Shown piece after piece: positions 8,532 through 17,921 of a stretch of 64,000 nt of DNA. The stretch covers positions 1 through 64,000 of the forward strand of contig CACNSD010000007.1 in assembly GCA_902623075.1 (NCBI GenBank). Direction: 5' to 3'. Position numbers and translations under genes: made by a program. Under the pieces are notes generated by a model. It was not told the DNA's origin. It saw nothing but the letters and a program-made list of their open reading frames with translations, and did not search any database. This stretch comes from an uncultured Pelagibacteraceae bacterium (GTDB lineage: Bacteria > Pseudomonadota > Alphaproteobacteria > Pelagibacterales > Pelagibacteraceae). Each line of letters starts with the position of its first letter. Positions within the stretch are counted from its first letter, which is position 1.

Positions 8532-9050
8532 TCAAATTTGTTTAATAGATCTAATGTCTCTATCAGGAAGTAGAGAAATCAAGGTTTTAACATCAATTTG
8601 TTTATCAGGATGGATCCAATTTTTTTGAATTTCAAATAAAGGAAATAGTACAAAATTACGTTTATGCATCATTTTGTGAGGTAAATTAACTCTAGAATTT
8701 TTTTTGGACACTAATTTGTTAAAATCGATAATGTCTAAATCACATGTACGAGGAGCATTTTTTTTTGCTTTTTTTCTCCCTAATTGAGTTTCTATAGATT
8801 TACAAATTTTTAAAAGCTCTTTAGGATTATAATAACAACGTATTTTTAAAATAATATTTAAGAACCTGGGTTTTCTTGGATCTGGCCAGGAAGGAGTTTC
8901 GTAATAACTTGATACAGATAGAAAATCTAAATTAAACTCTGCTAATAAAAATTTTGCTTTTTCTATATTTGTTTTTCTTTGACCTAAATTTGAACCTATT
9001 CCTAAAAAAACAATTTTAGCTCGATTTTCTAATATACCTTGCCTTTTCAC
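8532..9050 (-). CDS. folK: 2-amino-4-hydroxy-6-hydroxymethyldihydropteridine pyrophosphokinase
   Basis: Transfers pyrophosphate from ATP to 6-hydroxymethyl-dihydropterin in folate synthesis. The HPPK core is clear: [15 protein letters not shown] at the start of the fold, [17 protein letters not shown], and the catalytic-loop signature [19 protein letters not shown] followed by [16 protein letters not shown]. The start is uncertain. The open frame extends to a TTG at 9110; an ATG at 9089 has an AAGGA about 10 nt upstream, while the GTG at 9050, chosen here, gives the usual family length (172 residues). Every option overlaps the 3' end of smpB, by 35 to 95 nt. Confidence 0.88.
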   Translation of the reverse strand: MKRQGILENRAKIVFLGIGSNLGQRKTNIEKAKFLLAEFNLDFLSVSSYYETPSWPDPRKPRFLNIILKIRCYYNPKELLKICKSIETQLGRKKAKKNAPRTCDLDIIDFNKLVSKKNSRVNLPHKMMHKRNFVLFPLFEIQKNWIHPDKQIDVKTLISLLPDRDIRSIKQI

Positions 9051-9486
9051 GGTTCCAATCTCTACTTTTTTTTGTTGCTCTTTTATCATATTGTTTTTTT
9101 CCTTTAGCAACAGCTAATTCTATTTTGGCCTTTCCTTTTTTAAAATACATTTTTGTAGGAACTAATGTTAAACCATCTCTTTGAATTTTACCTATTAATT
9201 TATTTATTTCTTTTTTATTAAGAAGCAGTTTTCTATCATCGGTTGGGTTATGATTAGAGTAACTTGCTTGCTTGTATGGAGATATATGTGAATTAATTAA
9301 AACAATTTCACCTCCCTTTTCGACAGCATAAGACTCAGCGATATTCACCTTGCCCTCTCTTACTGATTTAATCTCTGATCCCTTTAAAACAATTCCAGCT
9401 TCAAAAAGATCTTCAAAAAAAAAGTTGAAACTAGCTTTTCTGTTTAAACAAATGATTTTCAAACCAGGATTGGTTTTTTTGTTCAT
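9016..9486 (-). CDS. smpB: SsrA (tmRNA)-binding protein
   Basis: Partner of tmRNA in rescue of stalled ribosomes. The 156-residue protein has the conserved core [23 protein letters not shown] (EIKS segment near 38-44), [31 protein letters not shown] and [30 protein letters not shown]. The C-terminal tail [13 protein letters not shown] is the part that becomes helical in the ribosome. The tmRNA gene itself is not in this window. It overlaps the dapA stop by 1 nt and is followed by folK. Confidence 0.97.
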   Translation of the reverse strand: MNKKTNPGLKIICLNRKASFNFFFEDLFEAGIVLKGSEIKSVREGKVNIAESYAVEKGGEIVLINSHISPYKQASYSNHNPTDDRKLLLNKKEINKLIGKIQRDGLTLVPTKMYFKKGKAKIELAVAKGKKQYDKRATKKSRDWNREKARYIRKSS

Positions 9487-10367
9487 TAAATTAACTTAGC
9501 AGACTGAAGAGCTTTTTTTACAATTTCTTTTGTTGTGTCTGTTACTTTTACAAGTGGTAGTCTTACATTGTCATCACAAAGTCCTAAAAGTTTTGCAGCG
9601 TATTTTACAGGACTAGGATTGCTCTCGACAAACAATGAGTGATGAACCGGTTGTAATATTTTATCCAATCTTTCTGCCTCTTTTATTTCGTTATCAGTGT
9701 CTGATTTTGACAATCTTTGAAAATCGGAACAAAGTTTAGGTGCAATGTTTGCTGTAACACTAATAGTGCCTACCCCACCACGTTTATTAAATTCAAAAAC
9801 ATTGTCGTCATTACCAGTTAATTGGATAAAATCTTTACCTAATTTTTCAAGAGTTTGATTAACTCTATTTAAATCACCTGTTGCATCTTTAACACCAACT
9901 ATGTTCTTTAATTCATAAAGTCTAGACATTGTGTCTACTGACATGTCAATCACAGATCTACCAGGAATATTATAAATTATAATTGGAATGCCGCATGTGT
10001 CATTAATTGCTTTATAATGTTGATATAAGCCTTCTTGGGTTGGCTTATTATAATAAGGTGTGACTATCAAAGCTCCATTAGCTCCTGCTTTTTCTGCATG
10101 AGTAGTTAAAGAAATAGCCTCCTCTGTTGAGTTTGAGCCTGTACCCGCAATAACTGGAATTTTTCCATTACTTTCTTTTATACATAAATCTATTACTCTT
10201 TGATGCTCATCATGGCTTAACGTAGGTGATTCACCAGTTGTACCAGCTGGAACAAGACCATTGGTTCCATTATCAATCTGGAAATGAATTAATTTAATAT
10301 ATGCCTCTTCATCTAGACCATTATTTTTAAATGGTGTAATTAAAGCAACATTTGAACCTTTAAACAT
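9486..10367 (-). CDS. dapA: 4-hydroxy-tetrahydrodipicolinate synthase
   Basis: First committed step of the lysine/diaminopimelate branch: condenses pyruvate with aspartate semialdehyde. The 293-residue protein is full length with [17 protein letters not shown] at the N-terminus, [17 protein letters not shown] near 40-55, the catalytic Tyr in [14 protein letters not shown] near 130 and the Schiff-base lysine in [13 protein letters not shown] near 160. It heads the long minus-strand operon that continues through smpB, folK, rsh, pyrE, pdxJ, acpS, lepB, rnc and recO, and is divergent from the transglycosylase gene across 43 nt. Diaminopimelate also supplies peptidoglycan, which the divergent gene product degrades. 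Confidence 0.97.
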   Translation of the reverse strand: MFKGSNVALITPFKNNGLDEEAYIKLIHFQIDNGTNGLVPAGTTGESPTLSHDEHQRVIDLCIKESNGKIPVIAGTGSNSTEEAISLTTHAEKAGANGALIVTPYYNKPTQEGLYQHYKAINDTCGIPIIIYNIPGRSVIDMSVDTMSRLYELKNIVGVKDATGDLNRVNQTLEKLGKDFIQLTGNDDNVFEFNKRGGVGTISVTANIAPKLCSDFQRLSKSDTDNEIKEAERLDKILQPVHHSLFVESNPSPVKYAAKLLGLCDDNVRLPLVKVTDTTKEIVKKALQSAKLI

Positions 10368-10410
10368 AAGTACTTATAACATAGTTTAAGGATTCATATA
10401 CTAAAAGATT

Positions 10411-12636
10411 ATGCTCAAAAAAATATTATTTTTAGGTTTAGTAACTTCAATATTAATGTTTTCAAATAATCTTTTTGCTGATATCAATTCAATTGTACCT
10501 TTAAAAAAACCTCTTCTAAGTAGTGAAGAAATTCAAAAAAAAATATCAATAAATATTCTTAAACCTTTAAAAAAACCTTCAAAAAAAAAAGAGACTAAAA
10601 TAGAGGAAAAAGTTGTTAAAAAAGAATTAGTTTTAAAAGAAAAAAAATTAAATTTTAAAATACCTAAGAAAAAACCAACTGTTGCTGGTCTAAGTACTAG
10701 CATGAATATAAAAATTTCCAAATATTACAATAAAAGAGATTATGGAATAGCAAAAAAAGCTATTTCTGAGATGCAAAAAAGTAAATGGTCTTCCGCACTT
10801 AAAACAGCAAAAAAAGCAAAAGACAATTCAATTTATAATTTTATACAATGGAGACACCTTTTAACTTCTGGTAATCAAGCATCTTTTTACGAATATCAAG
10901 TTTTTTTAGACAAAAATTCAGATTATCCAAGAATAGATAGAATTAGATATCTAGCAGAACACAAACTATCAACTGAAAGTGTTTCTCCAAAAAAAATAAT
11001 AAATTGGTTTGGAGAAAAAGGTCCGTTAAGTGGTTACGGTAAAATGATACTTGGAGAAAGTCATATTTTAATCGGAGACAAAAATAAGGGTTCAAAACTA
11101 ATTAAAGAAGGCTGGATAACAGCGGATTTATCTAAAAATGAATTAAAATATTTTAGAAAAAAATATAAAAAATTCTTAAATGCAGATGACTATATAAAAC
11201 GTGCTGATTATTTAGCATGGAACGGTGATCGTTGGGACTTACAAAGATTAATAAGATATTTACCAAAAGATTATGAACTTTTATATAACGCGAGATATCT
11301 TTTAATGAGTAAAGGTTATGGCGTTGACCAAGCAATAGCAAATGTTCCACAAAAATTTAAGAATGATGCCGGATTAAACTATGATCGATTAAAATGGAGA
11401 AGAAAAAAAGGACGTGTAGATTCTTCCGCAGAAATCTTATTAAAAATAAGAAACGATAAAGAATATTTAGTTAGACCAGATATATGGTGGAAAGAAAGAG
11501 AAATTATCTCAAGAGCATTGCTTTATAAAAAGAAATATGAAATTTCATATAAAATTTCAAGCAATCATGGAATGACTGAAGGATCCGAATATGCTGCTGC
11601 GGAATGGATGAGTGGGTGGATAGCATTAAGTTTTTTAAAAGATCCTATAACAGCTAAAAATCATTTCAAAAATTTTTATGAAAATGTTAGCTATCCAATA
11701 AGCTTATCTAGAGGTGCTTATTGGCTTGGAAGAGCGTATGAGAAAATAGGTGAAAGAGAGCAATCAAATAATTGGTATAGAGAAGCTTCAAAATATTTAA
11801 CAACATACTATGGTCAATTAGCTTTTTTAAAATTAAATCCAAATGGAAAATTTGAATTGAACAAAGACATGGAAATAGATGCAAAATATAGAATTCAATT
11901 TTTTAATAAAGAGCTTGTAAAAATTTCTTATCTTTTAGATGAATTGAAAAAAGATAAATATACAAAACATATTTTAAGACATCTTGCTAATGATAATATA
12001 GCAAAAGGAAGTGAAATTCTGGCAGCTGAATTAGCAACGAGTATAAACAGATATGATTTTGCTATTCAAGTTTCTAAAATTGCTTCTTATCAAAAAAGAT
12101 TTCATAATAGATATAACTACCCAATAATAAGTACTCCTAAGTATATTAATAAAAGAAAAATTCCTGAAAGTGCTCTAATCTTATCAATAATTAGACAAGA
12201 AAGTGAATTTGATTTAGAGGCAAATAGTCATGCTGGTGCAAAAGGATTAATGCAATTGATGCCTTACACGGCAAAATTAGTTTCAAAACAAGCTAAACTT
12301 CCTTATTCGAAATCAAGATTAACAACTGATCCAGAATATAATATTAATTTAGGTTCACACTATATTGCAGGATTAATTCTACAATATGATGGTGCTTACC
12401 CTTTTGCAGTTGCAGCATATAATGCTGGACCTAACAGGGTTAAATATTGGAAAAGAATTAATAAAGACCCACAAAAAAAACAAGTTGATTATGTTGATTG
12501 GGTTGAATTGATAAAGTTTCGAGAAACAAGAAATTATGTCCAGCGTGTAATGGAAAATTATAATGTTTATAGATATATTTTAGAACAACGGCCTGTGTCC
12601 ATGAAAAACTTTTTTAAAGATCAGCCCCTATTTTAG
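10411..12636 (+). CDS. slt: Periplasmic soluble lytic murein transglycosylase (Slt70-like)
   Basis: Cleaves the glycan strand of peptidoglycan with 1,6-anhydro ring formation. The 741-residue protein starts with a signal peptide (MLKKILFLGLVTSILMFSNNLFA, cleavage about residue 23). A low-complexity Lys/Pro/Glu linker (about 28-92) with two PLKKP blocks follows, then a long helical superhelix region, and a C-terminal SLT domain: RQESEFDLEANSHAGAKGLMQLMP with the catalytic Glu near residue 596, then YNINLGSHYIAGL and FAVAAYNAGPNRV. The Lys-rich linker is unusual for Slt and could bind the anionic wall or act as a spacer. Its TAG stop at 12634-12636 touches the tRNA-Ser gene on the opposite strand. 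Confidence 0.93.
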   Translation: MLKKILFLGLVTSILMFSNNLFADINSIVPLKKPLLSSEEIQKKISINILKPLKKPSKKKETKIEEKVVKKELVLKEKKLNFKIPKKKPTVAGLSTSMNIKISKYYNKRDYGIAKKAISEMQKSKWSSALKTAKKAKDNSIYNFIQWRHLLTSGNQASFYEYQVFLDKNSDYPRIDRIRYLAEHKLSTESVSPKKIINWFGEKGPLSGYGKMILGESHILIGDKNKGSKLIKEGWITADLSKNELKYFRKKYKKFLNADDYIKRADYLAWNGDRWDLQRLIRYLPKDYELLYNARYLLMSKGYGVDQAIANVPQKFKNDAGLNYDRLKWRRKKGRVDSSAEILLKIRNDKEYLVRPDIWWKEREIISRALLYKKKYEISYKISSNHGMTEGSEYAAAEWMSGWIALSFLKDPITAKNHFKNFYENVSYPISLSRGAYWLGRAYEKIGEREQSNNWYREASKYLTTYYGQLAFLKLNPNGKFELNKDMEIDAKYRIQFFNKELVKISYLLDELKKDKYTKHILRHLANDNIAKGSEILAAELATSINRYDFAIQVSKIASYQKRFHNRYNYPIISTPKYINKRKIPESALILSIIRQESEFDLEANSHAGAKGLMQLMPYTAKLVSKQAKLPYSKSRLTTDPEYNINLGSHYIAGLILQYDGAYPFAVAAYNAGPNRVKYWKRINKDPQKKQVDYVDWVELIKFRETRNYVQRVMENYNVYRYILEQRPVSMKNFFKDQPLF

Positions 12637-12728
12637 TGGCGGAAGAGGAGGGATTCGAACCCTCGGTACAAGTTTCCTCGCACGGTCATTTAGCAAACGA
12701 CTGGTTTCAGCCTCTCACCCACTCTTCC
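12637..12728 (-). tRNA. tRNA-Ser (anticodon GCU), CCA encoded
   Basis: Read on the minus strand, the 92-nt sequence begins GGAAGAG (12728-12722) and ends CTCTTCC-G-CCA, giving a perfect 7-bp acceptor stem with an encoded CCA (12639-12637). The anticodon arm is GTCGT-TTGCTAA-ATGAC, a 5-bp stem with one G-U pair and anticodon GCT, which reads AGC/AGU serine codons. The T arm contains GGTTCGAATCC. The long variable arm between the anticodon and T arms is the class II feature of serine tRNAs. The 3' end abuts the stop codon of the convergent transglycosylase gene. Confidence 0.96.
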
Positions 12729-12754
12729 ATATGACATTGTGTATTAAGCGATTG

Positions 12755-12770
12755 TATTGAAAATTCAATA
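12755..12770. promoter_or_regulatory. Perfect 16-bp palindrome upstream of the sox operon
   Basis: TATTGAAAATTCAATA is a perfect inverted repeat (7-bp arms around AA) centred 33 nt before the soxB start. It lies within the only space available for the sox promoter; a loose promoter pair TTGTAT (12752-12757) and TATAAA (12773-12778) with 15-nt spacing flanks it. Such a position suits an operator for a dimeric regulator. AT-rich DNA produces short palindromes by chance, so function is inferred. Confidence 0.35.
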
Positions 12771-12795
12771 TATATAAAGTAATTATTCAATTAAT

Positions 12796-14049
12796 ATGAG
12801 AAATAAGTATTCAGTATTTTCACTAATCAAAAATGCTCTTTCATATCATGAAAATTGGCAAAGAGCATGGAAAGATCCTGCTCCAAAAAAAGAGTATGAC
12901 GCTGTTATAGTTGGTGGTGGTGGTCATGGTTTAGCTACAGCCTATTATTTAGCAAAAAAGCACAACATGAATAATATTGCTGTAGTAGAGAAAGGTTGGA
13001 TTGGAGGTGGAAATACTGGTCGTAATACAACAATTATTAGATCAAATTACTTATGGGACGCAAGTGCAGGATTATATGATCATGCATTAAAAATTTGGGA
13101 GGGTTTATCTCAAGAACTAAACTACAATGTAATGTTTAGTCAAAGAGGTGTAATGAACCTTGCACATAATTTACAAGATGTTAGGGATTTAAAAAGACGT
13201 ACACATGCTAATAGACTAAATGGAATTGATGCAGTCTACCTAAGTACTGAAGAAGTTAAAAAATTTTGTCCAATTATAAATACCTCACCAGATATTAGAT
13301 ACCCTGTTTTAGGTGGAACTTTACAACGAAGAGCTGGTACAGCAAGACACGATGCTGTTGCTTGGGGATATGCTAGAGGCGCAGATGCAATGGGTGTTGA
13401 TATTATTCAAAATTGTGAAGTTAAAGGAATAAAAAGAAATGGAGACAGTGTTGAAGGAATTGAAACAACCAAAGGATTTATTAAAACTAAAAAGATTGGT
13501 GTAGTTGCAGCTGGTCATTCTAGCGTCATAGCGAATATGGCAGGTCTAAGACTTCCACTTGAGAGTAAACCTCTGCAAGCTTTAGTTTCTGAACCTGTAA
13601 AACCAATTATAGACACTGTTGTAATGTCTAATGCGGTACACGCTTATGTAAGTCAATCCGACAAAGGAGAGTTGGTAATTGGTGCTGGAACAGACGATTA
13701 TGTTTCTTATACTCAAAAAGGAAGTCATCAAATTGTTGAGGGAACATTAAATGCAATTTTAGAATTATATCCAATTTTTAGTAGAATGAGAATGTTAAGA
13801 CAATGGGGAGGAATTGTTGATATTTGCCCTGATGCTAGTCCAATTTTAAGTAAAACCTCAATTAAAGGTTTGTACTTTAATTGTGGTTGGGGTACTGGTG
13901 GTTTTAAAGCTACTCCTGGATCTGGGGATTTATTTGCTCATACTATTGCAAACGATGAACCTCACAAACTAAATGCTGCATTTAATTTAAATAGATTTGT
14001 AAGCGGTGACCTTGTTGATGAACATGGTGCTGCAGCAGTAGCACATTAA
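12796..14049 (+). CDS. soxB: Sarcosine oxidase beta subunit
   Basis: FAD/FMN-bearing subunit of heterotetrameric sarcosine oxidase, which oxidises sarcosine with tetrahydrofolate and O2 to glycine, methylene-THF and H2O2. The 417-residue protein has the FAD dinucleotide fold [21 protein letters not shown] at about 36-56 and the [14 protein letters not shown] segment. The segment [17 protein letters not shown] contains H185, which aligns with the histidine that binds FMN covalently in characterised tetrameric enzymes. First gene of soxBDAG; its TAA overlaps the soxD ATG by 1 nt. Dimethylglycine or other N-methyl amines are possible alternative substrates. Confidence 0.95.
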   Translation: MRNKYSVFSLIKNALSYHENWQRAWKDPAPKKEYDAVIVGGGGHGLATAYYLAKKHNMNNIAVVEKGWIGGGNTGRNTTIIRSNYLWDASAGLYDHALKIWEGLSQELNYNVMFSQRGVMNLAHNLQDVRDLKRRTHANRLNGIDAVYLSTEEVKKFCPIINTSPDIRYPVLGGTLQRRAGTARHDAVAWGYARGADAMGVDIIQNCEVKGIKRNGDSVEGIETTKGFIKTKKIGVVAAGHSSVIANMAGLRLPLESKPLQALVSEPVKPIIDTVVMSNAVHAYVSQSDKGELVIGAGTDDYVSYTQKGSHQIVEGTLNAILELYPIFSRMRMLRQWGGIVDICPDASPILSKTSIKGLYFNCGWGTGGFKATPGSGDLFAHTIANDEPHKLNAAFNLNRFVSGDLVDEHGAAAVAH

Positions 14050-14324
14050 TGTTTTTAATAAACTGTCCATATTGTGGGGAACGTGATCAACAGGAATTTA
14101 AAGCTGGGGGTGAAGCTCATATTGAAAGACCTAAAGAACCAACAGAATTAAGTGACGATGAGTGGGCAGAATATTTATTTATGAGAAAAAATATCAAAGG
14201 TGTTCAATTTGAAAGATGGAACCATACACATGGTTGTCGTAAATGGTTTAATATGATTAGAGATACATCTAATGATGAAATAAAAGCAATTTACAAAATG
14301 GGTGAAAAACCACCTTCTCAATAA
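14049..14324 (+). CDS. soxD: Sarcosine oxidase delta subunit
   Basis: Small zinc-binding subunit of tetrameric sarcosine oxidase. The 91-residue protein has C6 and C9 in INCPYCGERDQQEF and H59 and C63 in NHTHGCRKWFNM, the same four zinc ligands known from characterised delta subunits. RWNHTHGCRKWF is a strong family hallmark. Starts 1 nt inside the soxB stop and is followed by the soxA ATG after a single base. Family membership is certain; the subunit has a structural role rather than a catalytic one. Confidence 0.95.
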   Translation: MFLINCPYCGERDQQEFKAGGEAHIERPKEPTELSDDEWAEYLFMRKNIKGVQFERWNHTHGCRKWFNMIRDTSNDEIKAIYKMGEKPPSQ

Positions 14325-14325
14325 A

Positions 14326-17300
14326 ATGACTAAAAATTTAAGAGTAAAATCTAGCGAGTATATTGATGAAACTAATAGAATTTCCTTTAAGTTTAATGGT
14401 AAAACTTATCATGGTTTTAAAGGCGATACTTTAGCTTCAGCGCTGCTTGCAAATAATGTTCATTTAGTAGGAAGAAGTTTTAAATATCATAGACCTAGAG
14501 GAATTATGACGTCGGGTTCAGAAGAACCAAATGCCATAGTACAAATAAACCCTGGTTCCAATAGAACAGAACCTAATGTTAGAGCAACAGAGGTAGAAAT
14601 CTATGAGGGTTTAGAAGCATCCAGTCAAAATTGCTGGCCAAATGTTGAATTTGATATTGGTGGAATAAACAATATTCTGTCCCCTTTTCTACCAGCAGGT
14701 TTTTATTACAAAACATTTATGTGGCCTGCTAGTTTCTGGGAAAAATATGAATTTTTTATCCGACATTCAGCTGGTTTAGGAAAATCACCAACATCAAGTG
14801 ACCCAGATATTTATGACCACCGAAATATTCACTGTGATGTGCTGGTTGTAGGTGCTGGTATATCTGGAATATTAGCAGCAAAAAATGCAGCTAAAAATAA
14901 TTTCAAAACGTTGTTAGTCGACGAAAAAAATGAACTTGGTGGATCAACTATTTATGAAAATAACGAATTTAACAAAATTGATAAAAATGCTCCTTCAGAG
15001 TGGTTAAAAAAAGAAATAGAGGAACTAAAAAATATTAAAAATCTTGAAATAAAAACAAGAACAAGTGTAGCTGCTTATCATCAATATAATTATCTCTTAG
15101 CTAGAGAAAATCTAACAGATCATTTAGAGATAAAAGATAAAACAAATAAAATTAGACAAAGACTTCTTAAAATTAGAGCTAGGAAAGTTATTTTAGCCAC
15201 AGGCTCATTAGAAAGACCTTTAATATTTGATAATAATGATAGACCAGGAATAATGCTTTCATCTGCTGTAAAAAAATATAGTGAATTTTATGGAGTTGCA
15301 TGTGGTAGTAAAAATGTATTTTTTACAAACAATGATAGTGCTTACGAAAGTGCCTTATCACTACATAACAAAGGTATAAATGTTGAAGCAATCATTGATA
15401 TTAGAAATCAATCAGAAAGTAAAATTGTTAAAAAAGTAATAGAATCAGGTATTAAAATTTACTGGTCACATTCGATTGTTGATACGGATGGATATAAAAG
15501 ACTAAACAGTGTTTCAGTCATGAAGCTATCAAATGATGGAACCTCAGTAACAGGAAATAAAATTTCTATTTCGTGTAATTGCTTAGGTGTTGCTGGTGGT
15601 TGGACGCCTGCTGTACATTTGTATACACAATCAGGTAGTAAATTGAAGTTCGATGAAGAAAAACAAATTTTCTTACCTAATCAAAATACATCTGAACAGA
15701 TAAGTGTAGGGTCTTGCGATGGAGATTTTAAAATTGATGAAATTATAACAAATTTAAATAAAAAACTTAAGGATTATTTAAATATTAATGAAACAGATTT
15801 AGATAATACTAAAGTTGAAATTGATCAGGAAAATTCAAAAAGAAATATTTGGTTATTACCATCTGATAAACCTTTGGGCAAAACTAAACCATTTGTAGAT
15901 TATCAAAACGATGCAACCGCTAAAGATATCAAATTGGCATTACGAGAAGGTTTTAGATCTATTGAACATGTAAAAAGATACACGACTACCGGTATGGGAA
16001 CTGATCAAGGCAAACTAGGAAATATGCATGCATTAGGAATAATTGCAGATACAGCTGGAGTTAAAATGGGAGAATTAGGAACCACTACGTTTAGACCTCC
16101 TTACACACCATTAACATTTGGAACTATTGTAGGTCGAAATGTAGGAAAGTTTTTTGATATTTTTAGAAGAACACCTATGAATGATTGGCATGTTGAAAAT
16201 AAAGCTGAATTTGAAAATGTAGGTCAATGGAAGCGTGCTTGGTATTACCCCATTAATGGAGAGACAATGCATCAAGCGGTGCAAAGAGAAAGTAAGGCAG
16301 CGAGGGAAAGTGCTGGTATATTGGATGCCTCTACACTTGGTAAAATTGACATTCAAGGAAGTGACGCATCTGAGTTTTTAAATAGAGTTTACACAAATGC
16401 TTGGTCTAAATTAGCTATAGGTAAATGCAGATATGGTCTGATGCTAAATGAAGATGGTATGGTTTATGATGATGGTGTTACAACTAGATTGGGAGAAAAT
16501 CATTATATAATGAGCACAACAACAGGTGGTGCTGCTAATGTTTTAGGAAAGCTTGAAGATTATCTTCAAACAGAATGGCCAGAACTAGATGTTTATTTAA
16601 CTTCTGTAACGGATCATTATGCTACTGTAAGTTTATGCGGTCCTAATAGCAAAAAGATTCTTAAAAAAATAACACCAGATTTAGATTTGTCTGATGAAAA
16701 TTTCCCTCACATGTCATTCAAGGAAACTAATATTGGTAATATACAATGTAGAATAATGCGAATTAGTTTTACTGGAGAACTTAGCTTCGAAATAAATGTT
16801 CAGGCAAGTTATGGAAAAGATTTATGGGAAAAGTGTATGGAAGCAGGTAAAGAATTTAATATTACGCCTTATGGAACTGAAACAATGCACTTATTAAGAG
16901 CAGAAAAAGGTTTTATAATTGTTGGTCAAGATACAGATGGAACCATGACACCTATTGATCTTCAAATGGATTGGATTGTTAGTAAAAAGAAATATGATTT
17001 CATAGGTAAAAGATCACTATATAGATCAGATACAATGAGAGAAGATAGAAAACAATTAGTGGGTTTATTAACTGACGACCCTAATGTTGTTTTGGAGGAA
17101 GGTGCGCAAATAGTATCTGAGTTAAACAAAAGTCCAGTTGAAATGCTTGGACATGTTACTTCAAGTTATTTTAGTCCAAACCTAAACAAATCAATAGCAC
17201 TTGCAGTTGTTAGAGGTGGAAAAGACATGATGGGGAAAAAACTTTTTGTACCCATGGAAAATAAAAATATTAATGTCACTGTTGCAAATCCAGTTTTTTA

Positions 17301-17331
17301 TGATGCAAAAAATGAGAGGTTGAATGCTTAA
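14326..17331 (+). CDS. soxA: Sarcosine oxidase alpha subunit
   Basis: Large subunit that binds NAD and tetrahydrofolate in tetrameric sarcosine oxidase. About 1001 residues. An N-terminal ferredoxin-like domain (FKFNGKTYHGFKGDTLAS, RSFKYHRPRGIMTSG) is followed by a dinucleotide-binding flavoprotein-like domain (VLVVGAGISGILAAKNAAKNN near 175-195) and, from about 620, a GcvT-like folate domain (ESAGILDASTLGKIDIQG, MLNEDGMVYDDGVTTRL) that receives the formaldehyde carbon. I chose the ATG at 14326, one base after the soxD stop; a GTG at 14302 in frame would overlap soxD. The TGC/TAA end overlaps soxG by 8 nt. Full length for the family. Confidence 0.95.
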   Translation: MTKNLRVKSSEYIDETNRISFKFNGKTYHGFKGDTLASALLANNVHLVGRSFKYHRPRGIMTSGSEEPNAIVQINPGSNRTEPNVRATEVEIYEGLEASSQNCWPNVEFDIGGINNILSPFLPAGFYYKTFMWPASFWEKYEFFIRHSAGLGKSPTSSDPDIYDHRNIHCDVLVVGAGISGILAAKNAAKNNFKTLLVDEKNELGGSTIYENNEFNKIDKNAPSEWLKKEIEELKNIKNLEIKTRTSVAAYHQYNYLLARENLTDHLEIKDKTNKIRQRLLKIRARKVILATGSLERPLIFDNNDRPGIMLSSAVKKYSEFYGVACGSKNVFFTNNDSAYESALSLHNKGINVEAIIDIRNQSESKIVKKVIESGIKIYWSHSIVDTDGYKRLNSVSVMKLSNDGTSVTGNKISISCNCLGVAGGWTPAVHLYTQSGSKLKFDEEKQIFLPNQNTSEQISVGSCDGDFKIDEIITNLNKKLKDYLNINETDLDNTKVEIDQENSKRNIWLLPSDKPLGKTKPFVDYQNDATAKDIKLALREGFRSIEHVKRYTTTGMGTDQGKLGNMHALGIIADTAGVKMGELGTTTFRPPYTPLTFGTIVGRNVGKFFDIFRRTPMNDWHVENKAEFENVGQWKRAWYYPINGETMHQAVQRESKAARESAGILDASTLGKIDIQGSDASEFLNRVYTNAWSKLAIGKCRYGLMLNEDGMVYDDGVTTRLGENHYIMSTTTGGAANVLGKLEDYLQTEWPELDVYLTSVTDHYATVSLCGPNSKKILKKITPDLDLSDENFPHMSFKETNIGNIQCRIMRISFTGELSFEINVQASYGKDLWEKCMEAGKEFNITPYGTETMHLLRAEKGFIIVGQDTDGTMTPIDLQMDWIVSKKKYDFIGKRSLYRSDTMREDRKQLVGLLTDDPNVVLEEGAQIVSELNKSPVEMLGHVTSSYFSPNLNKSIALAVVRGGKDMMGKKLFVPMENKNINVTVANPVFYDAKNERLNA

Positions 17332-17887
17332 CTATAATTCAGTTATTAAAAATGAATTTAAGCAAGAAAGTGTTTCTGTAAAGGAAATCTCTCCAATAAT
17401 GAAAATTAATCTAAGAGGTAAAAAAAGAGAATTTTTAACAAGTGTTGGTAAAAATCTTAATATGATCTTGCCTACAGAGGCAAACACTTCATCTATGAGT
17501 GATAAATTAACAGCAATATGGCTTAGCCCGGATGAATGGATGATAGTTTCAAATGAAATTGTAAACAAAGACACTAACAAACACGAATTGTATGAAATGT
17601 TATTTAATAGCATTTCAAAAACGAATTTAGGTGCTGTTATAGATATAACAGATCAATTTGTTCAATTAGAACTTAAAGGTGAAAATATCTATGAAATTTT
17701 TTCAGCAGGATCTCCCTTTAATTTTAATGAATTTAAAGAAAAAAAAGGATCAACAACTCAAACAGTTTTAAATCATGTGGATGTAATTTTGCACCATAAA
17801 GATGAAAATGTTGTAAACCTATTTGTCAGAAGATCATTTGCAGAACATCTTTGTTCTTGGATTGAAGACAGTGCGTCAAGATTATAG
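17324..17887 (+). CDS. soxG: Sarcosine oxidase gamma subunit
   Basis: Fourth subunit of tetrameric sarcosine oxidase, of GcvT-related fold and non-catalytic in known enzymes. The 187-residue protein shows [48 protein letters not shown] and a C-terminal [21 protein letters not shown], typical of SoxG. The ATG at 17324 follows an AGAGG ribosome-binding sequence within the end of soxA and overlaps soxA by 8 nt. The start of the next gene is 34 nt downstream, so the transporter genes may belong to the same transcript. Confidence 0.92.
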   Translation: MLNYNSVIKNEFKQESVSVKEISPIMKINLRGKKREFLTSVGKNLNMILPTEANTSSMSDKLTAIWLSPDEWMIVSNEIVNKDTNKHELYEMLFNSISKTNLGAVIDITDQFVQLELKGENIYEIFSAGSPFNFNEFKEKKGSTTQTVLNHVDVILHHKDENVVNLFVRRSFAEHLCSWIEDSASRL

Positions 17888-17921
17888 TCTCAATTTTTAC
17901 TTTAATAAGTTATTTATAAGA

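Noticed and set aside
10570-10640. A-rich tract that first looked like a repeat or slippage site
   Set aside because: It encodes the Lys-rich linker of the transglycosylase in one uninterrupted frame; no frameshift is needed.
17823-17921. Upstream extension of the binding-protein frame
   Set aside because: It overlaps soxG and would put 33 residues before an obvious signal peptide.
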